Shown here: positions 48,001 to 57,454 of the stretch, in pieces
Numbering within the stretch: position 1 is the stretch's first letter
Layout: each line of letters starts with the position of its first letter
DNA from: Ricordea florida
Taxonomy: Eukaryota > Cnidaria > Anthozoa > Corallimorpharia > Ricordeidae
Assembly (NCBI GenBank): GCA_949710005.1
Contig: OX453278.1
Span: 1,835,001 to 1,899,000, forward strand
Reading direction: 5' to 3'
DNA: 64,000 bases
The notes under the pieces: generated by a model
What the model saw: only the letters and a program-made list of their open reading frames with translations
What the model was told of the DNA's origin: nothing
The model's database searches: none
Position numbers and translations under genes: made by a program

Positions 48001-49700
48001 CATTGCTAATACCTGGGTTACATGAGTGGGACTTTCTTCTTCATCACTTTCTGAGGATGATCTGCTAACATTTAAACAAAACATTCCTGCCACAGATTGG
48101 TCTTCATTCTTGTGTGGAGTTTTACCAGCATTAATGGTCCTAAACAGAAACAAGCATTACTGAGTCAAACAAAGTGCTAGATAATAAATAAATCACAATC
48201 TAAGTCAACCAGATTGTTAGTGGTTCAACAACTTAGGCAGTAAATTGTCAACAAAAGTCTGTTGGTTAAAAATTAAGAAATTGAATGTGACTGCTCACTA
48301 GTATCAGAAATGGTAGCTGGCTTTAACTAAACTTGTCAACTATAATGCATAAATAAATTTTGAAAATTACAGTCTTCAAATCTGATTGGTCTAGAGCATT
48401 CAGCATTAACCTCAAGTCTCCTGGGATCTTTACCATACCATATTACAATATCTGTAGCAGATGCTACAATCAAAAATACCAGAGGTACTTTACATTAGTC
48501 TGTTTTTCCATTCTGTTTTAGATTATTAAGGTGTATGCAGACTGTGTGCATAATATTGCTGTGGTTCAATTTTATCTTTGGTTTTAATTTTATTTTCCTT
48601 TCTTTCAAACTCATTATCATGCATTACTATACCAAAAAAAAAAGGAGTAAAATTTAAACCAAGCATAAAATTGAACCACAATGCATATATTGCATGTAAT
48701 TAGGTGGGGATTTATAAAACCAAAGTCTTTAAATGAACCTACACAACTACAGTAAAAGATTCAACTTTGTACAATACATGCTTAAACCTGCTATGGACAA
48801 CAACACTGGCTTGAATGTATATAAATTCTTCCATTCAGTTCCAAGGCTTAAAAAAAGGAACACTGGGTAATTCTTCACCTGAGTACTTGATAATCAATAC
48901 AATCATAATATCACTTGTCATTGATCTTAAGTGTTTGCATTCATTATCATACCAAACAGTCCTGTACCTGCTCAATTAGTTCTAGACTTGTGCACAGTGT
49001 ACAAGTAAGAAGATTGGAGTTCTGTAACATTTAAAGAATATGATTTCTACAGAAACTAAACTTCATTTGTATAAATATGCAATTTTACCCAGTTTAACAC
49101 ACTGTCATGTAGTTTGGAACTTCTGTGCAAAATCAGATCGAAGAAAACTCCATTGCATTTAGGGAAAAAATTGCCACATATGAAAAACTTTTCAACAACA
49201 TCTACTTCCCTCTACTTTCATGTATTGAGCACTGTTTTATGTTAATCAACTTTTACACTTTGTAGCGGAGCCCCACAGCGGCTCAAAGAGCCGCAGAGCG
49301 GAGCCCCATAACTACCGTGCGAGGATAGAAATTGAGAAAACCATGCGTTTGAGTTTTCATGGTCATCGTGACTAGCGGCATGGCTCGCGGGCGGGTGCGC
49401 CTAGCGACGACGACGATGATGTTGCCCCAACATGGCGGCCATAGTCATCCGGGATATTTAGAAGGTCTTAAACCGAAACGAGGCTTTGTTTTTCGCACAA
49501 TGGCTCTTCCGTTGAGTCGCGAGCTAGATGTTTTTTTTTTGACGATTTATTTCAGCTATCGAATCTTCTTTAACTAGTTGCGTACACCAGGCGTATTTAA
49601 TAACTTTAGTGACAGCATTTTCAATGTGTGAGGGTCTGTGTGAGGAGCTCCGCTTTTAGGCTTGCCTAAATCTATTTAATATATATATATCTATATATCT

Positions 49701-49745
<45 letters not shown>

Positions 49746-49800
49746 CAGATAGATGGATGGATGGATGGATAGATGGATAGATGGATAGATGGATAGATAG

Positions 49801-49832
<32 letters not shown>

Positions 49833-49835
49833 TAG

Positions 49836-49894
<59 letters not shown>

Positions 49895-50848
49895 TAGCAG
49901 CTAATTGGGGACACTAACAAAAGTAATATATATTCAGATATACAAAATATATACAAAAAATATATACAGATATACAAAAAAACTTGACATATTGTGTACA
50001 CTGTAATGCCTTGTACGACAACTTAAATATGACCACCGCTTAACCCTTTGTATACCACAGGCCATCCGACGACTCATGTTTTCCCGAGTAACTTCGAAAC
50101 ACTTTCGATTTCGAGCCTACTTTCCATGAAGTGATATGTAGAACATACAAGATATTAAGTGATTCCTGAAGACAGAATTTTACTTAACAATGTGAGAATT
50201 ATATATATGACTATCTCTAGAGGGCGAAAGGAAGAGTCAATATAGTGTTCCCAGCGAAAGGTGACAAATTACGCACGGATGCATTTTTAGCACAGGTAGA
50301 ACCGCAGACGATATATAAATTGTGGCGAGCCTTGCTTATTCATTATTCAAGATTGCACTGCTCATGAATGGAAATTCTTCACAGCTTATGATCATTTTAA
50401 CATGGGCACAGAATCCCACTAACAAGCACCCGATGCGACTTCAGGCTACAGTTTTAGAAATGAAGGATAAAATAAATATTACTATTAAAGATAAGGAAAA
50501 TTTAGGTAAGAAAAACATTGTAGTGCTAAACATTCGATTCGTGCTAGAGTTGGGAATAAAGCAGATTTCATGGTGAATTTTAATAATTTCACACAGGACT
50601 TACTCGGCATATCCAGCGTTAAGTGGTAGCTCTCTATGCGGAATTAATATCGGTCTAGACTCGTGATCGGCCGCCGCTTGTTCGGATTCTTCGCTCAGCT
50701 GAAGGAACTCAGGTCTTTGATAGATGTACTTTTCTTCCAACATGTCATCATACACCCTGAAACCAATTCTACGATCCGTGCTCGTGAAGTATGCAAGAGC
50801 ATTCGCTGGGTTAATGTTTAGCATGCGTTTTAAACCATTAAATGTCAT
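42716..50848 (-). CDS. PPM1H/J/M-type PP2C serine/threonine phosphatase (complete, 11 exons)
   Basis: Exons in transcript order: 50848-50604, 48139-48013, 47711-47469, 47218-47106, 46977-46893, 46576-46458, 46085-46019, 45475-45368, 44502-44407, 43117-43062, 42932-42716. Phases agree; 491 residues. Family marks: [10 protein letters not shown] and RPILIP at the N terminus, [101 protein letters not shown] (split here: positions about 285-325), [22 protein letters not shown] and [13 protein letters not shown]. The metal-binding aspartates of DGHAG, SDGLW and DD are present, so activity is expected. The 3 vertebrate paralogues cannot be separated here. Mg/Mn-dependent phosphatase; substrate unknown. 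Confidence 0.94.
43950..44240 (+). other. Single-frame segment resembling a diverged satellite unit
   Basis: An open frame of 81 codons (43994-44239) in a PPM1 intron. Its core AGTAAAACA...CACTGTTC...AAGAATGG...TGGTTT...CAGAGATGAAAA follows the landmark order of the 106-bp satellite unit at 1237. Not recognised as a host protein. It may be the ancestral or a drifted form of that repeat. Confidence 0.35.
45062..45095. repeat. (GA)n microsatellite
   Basis: About 16 GA repeats followed by a G-rich purine tract (GGGGGATTTGGGG) in a PPM1 intron. Confidence 0.95.
48559..48682. mobile_element. Small palindromic MITE family Q, copy 2
   Basis: TGTGGTTCAATTTTATCTTTG on the left and CATAAAATTGAACCACA on the right, with ATTTTATTTTCCTTTC and AAAAGGAGTAAAATTTAAACC inside. 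The same loop (CATGCATTACTATACC) as copy 1. It lies in PPM1 intron 1. Confidence 0.8.
49262..49665. repeat. Dispersed repeat candidate with AGCGGAGCCCC ends
   Basis: It starts with AGCGGAGCCCCACAGCGGCT and its near-palindrome AGAGCCGCAGAGCGGAGCCCC, and ends near GAGGAGCTCCGCTTTTAGGC. The open frame at 49359-49577 has no recognisable domain. It looks like a non-coding repeat with GC-rich ends, but limits and class are uncertain. Confidence 0.4.
49681..49893. repeat. Compound GATA/GGAT/GACA microsatellite
   Basis: About 200 bp of GATA repeats with inner blocks of GGAT and GACA, preceded by an AT-dinucleotide run. It lies in PPM1 intron 1 and gives a spurious Ile/Tyr/Leu/Ser frame on the minus strand. 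Confidence 0.97.
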
Positions 50849-51295
50849 GTTAGGTAACTAACAGGATATTCCGGGATCTTTCGAGGACCCCAAAATAACT
50901 AAAAAACAAAGAAAGGCTAATCAGCTGAATCACCAAGATAACAACCGCTGAACAGCTTATAGCCTCGCTCTCAAGAAAAGAGAGAGGAAGTACAAACCTT
51001 GGGATACCTGTGGATAGACTGTACAACCGACTCCCAGGGGAAGGCGGAGCGTATTTTAAAGTGGGGGAGGATGGCAAACGAGCGCCGGAGGGGCTAGTTT
51101 GTAGGGGGATCTGGGGGCATCCTCCCCCATAAAATGTTTAAAAAGTCTAGAGGCTCGGAAATGGTATTTTTACAATAACTGAGCGAATTCTCGCGCGCTG
51201 ATTGGCTAATTTTTATCATCAATAAGAGTACAGACACATAAAATTTTAATTTAAGTCTTCATTTGACCTTTTTCGCGTTTTTTTATTGTAAAAAA

Positions 51296-51456
51296 CAAAT
51301 TGACGTCAGTTTTTTATGCGTCTGTCCTCTTAATGATGATAAATTGTTGTAGATCCACTCGCCTATCGGCTCGTGGATCTACAACACTTTGACAATGTTA
51401 TGACGCAATTTATCATCAATAAGAGGACAGACACATAAAAAAACTGACGTCAATTT
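51296..51456. mobile_element. Fold-back MITE
   Basis: CAAATTGACGTCAGTTTTTT on the left mirrors AAAAAACTGACGTCAATTTG on the right; inner arms hold CTGTCCTCTTAATGATGATA and TATCATCAATAAGAGGACAG, and the centre pairs TGTAGATCCACTCG with CTCGTGGATCTACA. A single extra arm copy (TTATCATCAATAAGAGTACA) precedes it at about 51215. Confidence 0.82.
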
Positions 51457-51722
51457 GTTAATTTCAACATTCTCCATGAGATATTTCTTAAAAAAGAACA
51501 ACCTGGATAAGTGTAAAATGACAAAAGATGTCATCGTCATAAAAAGTGGGGGGCTAAAGCCCTCCCCGGCTCCCCCGTCCCTGACTGCAGAAGCCACTAA
51601 AGGCTTTCCTCCTTTAAAAAGACGAAACCATGTCTTGAATCACAATTGGTTCTTACTTTATTCTCTATCACTCTCGGAGACAAACTTAGAGTCATAAATT
51701 GTGCTCCTGGTCCTAACAAGTT

Positions 51723-51745
51723 TTAACCCTGTCACTCCCTGGGTT
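51723..51745 (+). repeat. Solitary piggyBac-end-like sequence
   Basis: TTAACCCTGTCACTCCCTGG differs by two bases from the TTAA plus terminal repeat of the element at 20090-22468. No partner end identified; likely a MITE remnant. Confidence 0.45.
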
Positions 51746-52149
51746 GAACCATGCGTTTAATGTGCTAACTTCCACTTTCAGTCTGACTGTTGCGTTGCTC
51801 TGTTCTAAGCTTTCCATTCCCAGCCAGACTCGAAGTTTTAACATAATTTTCATTTAGCTTGGCAGGCTCTTTTTACTTTATATTCCTCGACTGAGGAAGT
51901 AACTTCTATGGACGAAACGCAATGTGAAATGCTACCATTTTACGTGAAAGCCACTACAAAGGCGCCTTTTTAACTTGGCTTAAGTGCTTTGTTGACTCAC
52001 CTGGGTACATTTTAATCTGAATTAATAGTTTTCTGATTGGTTACTCAGGCCGACTCTACCTCTTCCACTTCGCCCAGTTTATCCCTCAATCTACCTTGCT
52101 CAACCGTTCCTTATCAGTATTCTCTATATTGTCATATCTAATGTTTAAC

Positions 52150-52410
52150 AATATTTAACAATTATTCGCCGAAGGCGAAGTGATTCTCGGTGAATATTCA
52201 GCGAGAATCACTGAGCCTGAGGCGAATTATTGTTTTAGTATAAATATACAGATGATTATTTCAAAAAAGAAAAAATTTATTTCATCACAAGCGCGCGAAC
52301 GACTGGCAGCCATTTTGTTCGTCGAGGTGATTATCGGCTGATAATCCGAGATAGCGAACCAATCAGAGCGCGCGATTTTGTATAATCACCTGAGTATTTA
52401 TACTAATGTA
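52150..52410. mobile_element. MITE-like element with paired stems
   Basis: It begins with TTCGCCGAAGGCGAA and GTGATTCTCGGTGAATATTC, which pairs with GAATATTCAGCGAGAATCAC. It ends near CCAATCAGAGCGCGCG and GTATTTATACTAATG, mirroring TTTAGTATAAATA at about 52235. Several nested inverted repeats, no ORF. Confidence 0.55.
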
Positions 52411-52911
52411 TTTTAATAAGAACTTCAAATTTCGTAGTTATACAGCGTCTGTAATGCGCTGATAGCCGCATTCCACTGTTTATCTATTCATTAGCATTTT
52501 ACTCAATTTAATTAAAGAGCGCATTTCAGTTCACTGTCAAAATCAACAACAACCCATTCCTTAACAAAATCAAAGTAGTCACGCAACCACCACTTTGTCA
52601 ATAAACTAGACGGAGTAAAACTAAAACCAAATATGGTGTGGCCGAGCAATGTTTCTCTCACCGTTATGCGACATGCATTTGCTCTGAGTTCTAATTGGAC
52701 TGAGTGCACCTGCTGCGACTAGTAGCTTTGATCAGTTGTTTTTATGACAGTCGATTGAAAATCACCCTAAAATAACGCAAAGAAAAGGATGTATAGGGAG
52801 AACATTATTTTGTTACGAGCCCTTAACATACGTTGTGAAGCCCAAGTGAAAAAGCCCCTATTTTTTTGGGTGAGAAGAACTTTCTCTCATATTGATTTTG
52901 TCGTTTGACAT

Positions 52912-53871
52912 TCATGGCTCATACAGATAAGCTACCTTTAATGTTTTTTCAGTCATTTTAAAAATGATTTCTCCAGTTGTGCGATCACATCGCTGAACTA
53001 AAGCAGGGTGAGTGTAGAAAACAGCGCGGCAGTAGTGGTTACAGTCGGGACATTCAGCCTTCGCCAGATAGCGAGGAATGCGATTCACGTCTTCATCTAA
53101 ACTCCACGTCCAAGGACAGTATGACGAACCCTCTTTGGTACCAGAAATCAAACTGATTCGGTCGTTGGGTTGCGACTGGTTGAACTGGTTTGAAGCTTGC
53201 TTGTTCTGGACAAACAGGTAACGCTGGCTTTTGAAGTGCTGGTATTTCTGAGCAGATGTCAGCCGCTGACCGTCCCTCGAGGTACAACCGCGCGAAGCGG
53301 GAACAAAACTTACGGCAACGAGGGCGACGGCCACCAATGACAAGAATTCAAACTGAAAACAAATTGACAAAAATATTCCTTCATCAATTGCATGTTCCAG
53401 CTGCTTACATAGATGTTTATTACGATGGTGTATACTAGGGTACTGTAGCCACTTTTCATCACCTTTTTCGTACTTATTGGTAACCCATGTTACATGGGTA
53501 ACTTAAGACTAAGTTTAATTTAGACATGGAGAATCTACGGTTTTTTGTACCAGGAGTCGACTGCTGACACAACAGCGCAAATCAGTGAGCCTAACTTAAG
53601 TTTGCGTAACAGAATTTCATACAAATAAAAATGCTTATTAATAACAATTATTATTTGGTTGCGAATTAAGTTACTTTAAATTGCACAACTCGCATTTGCT
53701 TAAGATTCACAGTGCGTAAATACTGCAAGCATTAAACCTACAACAGAATAATTTTTGAACTAAGATACACCCATAACTTTTCTTGTTCTTTTAGGCATTT
53801 TGACCTCGCGAGTGCAAAGTCATCAATTCCATGACGCAATAGCAACTTACCTTCAAATTCATCATAAACAT
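52912..53871 (-). CDS. Secreted IL-17-like cytokine A
   Basis: Two coding exons, 53871-53851 and 53352-52912, join in phase 0 (donor gtaagt, acceptor ttttcag) to 153 residues. The start MFMMNLK comes from the tiny first exon and runs into a hydrophobic signal peptide ending near VPASRG. The C-terminal half is an IL-17-type cystine-knot domain: YCPWTWSLDEDVNRIPRYLA, then AECPDCNHYC, AVFYTH and RCDRTTGEI, with six cysteines shared with gene B. IL-17 cytokines signal through SEF/IL-17R-domain receptors in epithelial immunity; invertebrate members are small families. A TATAAAA-like box lies on the minus strand at 54071-54077, about 200 bp upstream. The N-terminal 70 residues are poorly conserved. 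Confidence 0.85.
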
Positions 53872-54070
53872 ATAACAGCTTGTTCAAATTTGCTACAGTT
53901 GCTTCCAATCTTGTTCAACGTCGTTCTGTTATGCTCTCTTTTTACCCTGTCCTAACCGCTCTCTTCGTTTTCAGCTGATATCAAACTCCGGCGAGGACCG
54001 TTCCCTGTCATGCAACAGCACTCACCAGATTCCAAAAAACTAAACTGATTCTCACCTGTTTGTTAGGTCC

Positions 54071-54077
54071 TTTTATA
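54071..54077 (-). promoter_or_regulatory. Possible TATA box, IL-17-like gene A
   Basis: TATAAAA on the minus strand, about 200 bp upstream of the ATG at 53871. Position fits a short 5' UTR but no start site can be shown. Confidence 0.35.
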
Positions 54078-55714
54078 CATGTGGTGCTCGATAAACAGCT
54101 TCTTTAACTCATTTCAAAAATATTTTAAGGCAGCTCCAGGTTCATTCCAATGTCCCTTTCTGCAAAAGCTATTTATATTTTATTTCAGACAGAGGCAATA
54201 TTGGTAATCAATAGAAAATTAGTTAATACAATAAATGCCCGTGTCTAAGTGTTCTTCCATTCCGCTTGCATCTCGTGCGATCTATTTACGACCTTACATC
54301 CAGCCAGGATACCAATGTTCTTTGTTAGCATTATCACAAACAAAAGGCGTGCCTTGTATCAGTCGTATGTAGTTCCTTGCTTGGGGTGTAAAGTATGCCA
54401 TTTCTTCTGTTTCCTCTAACTTCATTTCGTATCATTTTTGTGCTCTTAACCTATTCCATTTGGTATTTATTTACCTGGAAAACTGCGTAAAATTAACCTT
54501 GCCACAGTTCTTTTGCACCAGACTTCTCTATTCAATGCTGGAATGTTTTATTCCAGTATAATTTTAACATTATTATCTTCTCCTGAAAAGGCTATTTTTT
54601 TCCGCGTGTAGGCAAGTTTTTCATACCCACTCTTGCATGAAATAAGTCCTGCATCAGCGAGCACTACAAAAAGCACGAAAATCATTTTCAACTTGAAAAT
54701 TCGTTTCCAGTTTCAGTTTATTTCAGTGTTTGTTTGATTGATTGTTTGTTTGTTTGATTTAGGAGATCATCACCAGGGCTCTTCTTAAATCTTAAAGGCA
54801 CAATCTAAACTTCTAAAATGATAATTTTCTGTAAAATGAATAAATGGATCATCCACCTGTGTAGTGTTCAAACGACAAAAAGTCAGTACGGTTTTGTATC
54901 ATCGCGAATCAGCCTTGCCGCAATACCCAAGGAATGCGGTATTTTGGTACCTTCACGGGAATTATTAGATTATCTGGCTACAAAAAAATATACTACCTTG
55001 TTTTACGTTTTCTTTTCCGGGAAAATTATACCTAATCATCTATGAAACCAAACTAAATTGGGGTGTGTCCGGCGGTTTCCGCTGTTTTTGTATTGCTTTA
55101 AATCTTTGTTTGATGTTTTCCTGGTGAACTCAAGTTTGCCTGGAGCTACTTATTTTAAAGCTTAGCATCTCTGCCAATCATGGAAAACCAAAATAAGTCA
55201 ATTAGTGGCTGCAGATTCTGGAATAAATCATGAATGATTGAACAAGTTTTTAAACTGAAATCGGAAGTTTTTACCATTATTCACTTATGTTTCGCGCCAG
55301 TTAACAGGAACTTTTAAATGATCGAAAACTTAAAGATAGAGCCGTAGACACTACCACTATCCCATGAGTCAGTTCAAAACGTCGGTCGTTTTCAGCGTTG
55401 TAAAATTCACCTCAAAATTTTCAATATTTATTCTTTTTAGTTATATATATAACAAATAGTGGCTAAATCTTCTTGTTGCTGTTTTGAGAGGTCAATAGAA
55501 ACCCGCGAATTACAAGCCAAGAATGAAAAGCTGTCTATATTCAAGATATTAATGACTTACTTAATAATAAAAAGAGTATTTGTATGATACCCCATTCACA
55601 CGAAACTCTCTTTAGTAAAAGAAATGATATAGGACTCTTTCAGAGAAGTTTCCCAGAGTATTTAGTAACACTAAATGGTTTGACCCACAGATGGATATAT
55701 ACGAGAATTATAAC

Positions 55715-56395
55715 TTCAAACTTTTTCACCTGTGGATCAAATCACGCAATTTGACCATTATTTGGATATAATCTACTGAACAGTACTGTACTGTGGTACT
55801 GTTTGTTTTACTATACAGTGTGGTTCTAACTTTTTCATCTGTGGATAAAACCATGTAGTGTGACCATTCTTTAGAAAACTACTGAACAGTACTGTCTGTG
55901 GTACTGTTTGTTTTATATACAGTATGGTTCTAACTTTTTCATCTGTGGATCAAAGCGCGGTGCAGTGTGACCATTCTTTAGAAAGCTACTGAACAGTACT
56001 GTACTGTGGTACTGTTTGTTGTACTATACAGTGCGGCTATAACTTTTTTTACTGTGCTACTGTTTGTTTTGCTATACAGTGTGGTTCTAAGTTGTTCATC
56101 TGGGGTTCAAACCATGCAGTGCACGTGTGACCACTCTTTGTAAAGCTACTGAACAGTACTGTACTGTGGTACTTTTTGTTTTACTATACAGTGTGGTTCT
56201 TGCTTTATCATATGTGGATCAAAGCGCGGTGCAGTGTGACCATTCTTTAGAAAGGTACTGAACAGTACTGTACTGTGGTACTGTTTGTTTTACAATACAA
56301 TGTGGTTCTAAATTTTTCATCTGTAGATCAAACCATGCAATGCAACATTCTTTAGAAAGCTACTGAACTGTACTTTACTGTGGTATTGTGTTAAG
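55715..56395 (-). repeat. ~106-bp satellite-like tandem repeat, locus 2
   Basis: About six units of the same repeat as locus 1, in reverse orientation: GTACTGTACTGTGGTACTG, TTTGTTTTACTATACAGTG, TTTTTCATCTGTGGATC and GACCATTCTTTAGAAAGC recur at roughly 100 to 106 bp. Units vary by small indels and one is truncated (about 56035-56065). Confidence 0.9.
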
Positions 56396-56405
56396 GAACA
56401 ATCCC

Positions 56406-57318
56406 TTAAGGATCGTATAAATATGCTATTTTAAGTTCTTTTGGAACTCTTTTCCAAATAATTTCTCCCGTGTTCCTATCGCAGCGTTTAGCCAACATGG
56501 AGTGAGTGTAATAAACAGCGCGGCAGAAATGGTTACAACCACGACATTCAGCAGTTGCTATGAAACGAGGAATGCGGTTGACATCTTTGTGAATAATCCA
56601 GGACCATGGACAGTAGCGGGTCCCTTCAATTTTCCTGGAGTAAAGTCCGCTCGGGCCTTGTGAAACTGTTTGGTTCGGTGGAGGTATTTCTTGGCTCCTT
56701 TTGACAAACATGAAGTGCTGGCGAAAGTGTCGAAACTTCTCTCCAGGTGAGAGATTTTGCCTTGGTCTTAACATGCAACCTTCGGAGTGTGAAATTTCTT
56801 CAACTCCAATGATGACGATTACAAATACTGTCCACATCTGCAAAAGGATAAGTTTAATTCGATGTCAAAACTGAGACTTGGTAAAAAAAAAAACGGATTG
56901 GTAGTATTTAATTCTTGCTTAAAATCGTTTCGTTTGCTTAAGAAGATATAAAATCGACTGAAAACAAACTGACATAAAACTGCTTCACTGTACTTCGCAA
57001 TGTCAACTACTAAGTCACCTGCTGATTTTTTCTATGTGATCAAACCCTGCTTAGCCTGTTCGACACATTTTACGCAATGCTTAAGCCTCGGAACTCTGTA
57101 AGTTAAAAGGGTGTATTCAGTTCGGCTTTTCATTTCATCAAATAAAGGAAACCGTTTTCTTGTCAGAGTCAGATATAACTATTTGCAATCTTTCAACTTT
57201 TAAATGAATCTTCAGAATCAACCGCACTTCCTAGACAGCTACATGGGTATGATATACTTTAAACAGCAGCAAAACCTTTTTGTCTACTGATTGTTCCTGA
57301 GGTTCTCACCTTAACCAT
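56406..57318 (-). CDS. Secreted IL-17-like cytokine B
   Basis: Coding exons 57318-57310 (MVK) and 56837-56406 join in phase 0 to 146 residues. The second exon begins MWTVFVIVIIGVEEISHSEG, a signal peptide, then GCMLRPRQNLSPGEKFRHFR. The IL-17-type domain reads YCPWSWIIHKDVNRIPRFIA, AECRGCNHFC, AVYYTH, RCDRNTGEI and ends AYLYDP. It is clearly a paralogue of gene A: same exon layout, the same six cysteines, near-identical spacing. A minus-strand TATAAAAA at 57447-57454 lies about 130 bp upstream. The second exon's own Met could act as an alternative start if the first exon is skipped. Confidence 0.85.
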
Positions 57319-57446
57319 GTTTAGCTGCCTTTTCCTTGTCTTTTCTTGTCTTTCTGAGCGTTATTCACTTGTTTTCCTCTGTTTCTGTTCCACTCCTAGT
57401 AAATCCCTTTACCCCGGTACTCTCTCTTTCTCGCTCTCGTTAACTC

Positions 57447-57454
57447 TTTTTATA
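57447..57454 (-). promoter_or_regulatory. TATA box, IL-17-like gene B
   Basis: TATAAAAA on the minus strand about 130 bp upstream of the start codon at 57318, preceded (further upstream on the minus strand) by a GAGAGCGAGAAAGAGAGAG purine tract. Good position for a core promoter, but not proven. Confidence 0.5.

Larger units (their letters stand above)
50849..52911. other. Intergenic region, PPM1 upstream to IL-17-like gene A
   Basis: Contains the PPM1 promoter region, two MITEs (51296-51456 and about 52150-52410), a piggyBac-end-like site at 51723 and a hammerhead-like motif at 51891. No host exon recognised. Confidence 0.5.
53872..56405. other. Spacer between the two IL-17-like genes
   Basis: AT-rich DNA with a satellite cluster in its distal third (55715-56395). 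No other gene. The satellite ends within about 15 bp of the stop codon of gene B. Confidence 0.5.

Noticed and set aside
49359-49577. Small plus-strand protein
   Set aside because: No domain, inside PPM1 intron 1, and within a GC-rich repeat candidate.
49699-50001. Minus-strand Ile/Tyr/Leu/Ser repeat frame
   Set aside because: Translation of the GATA/GGAT microsatellite.
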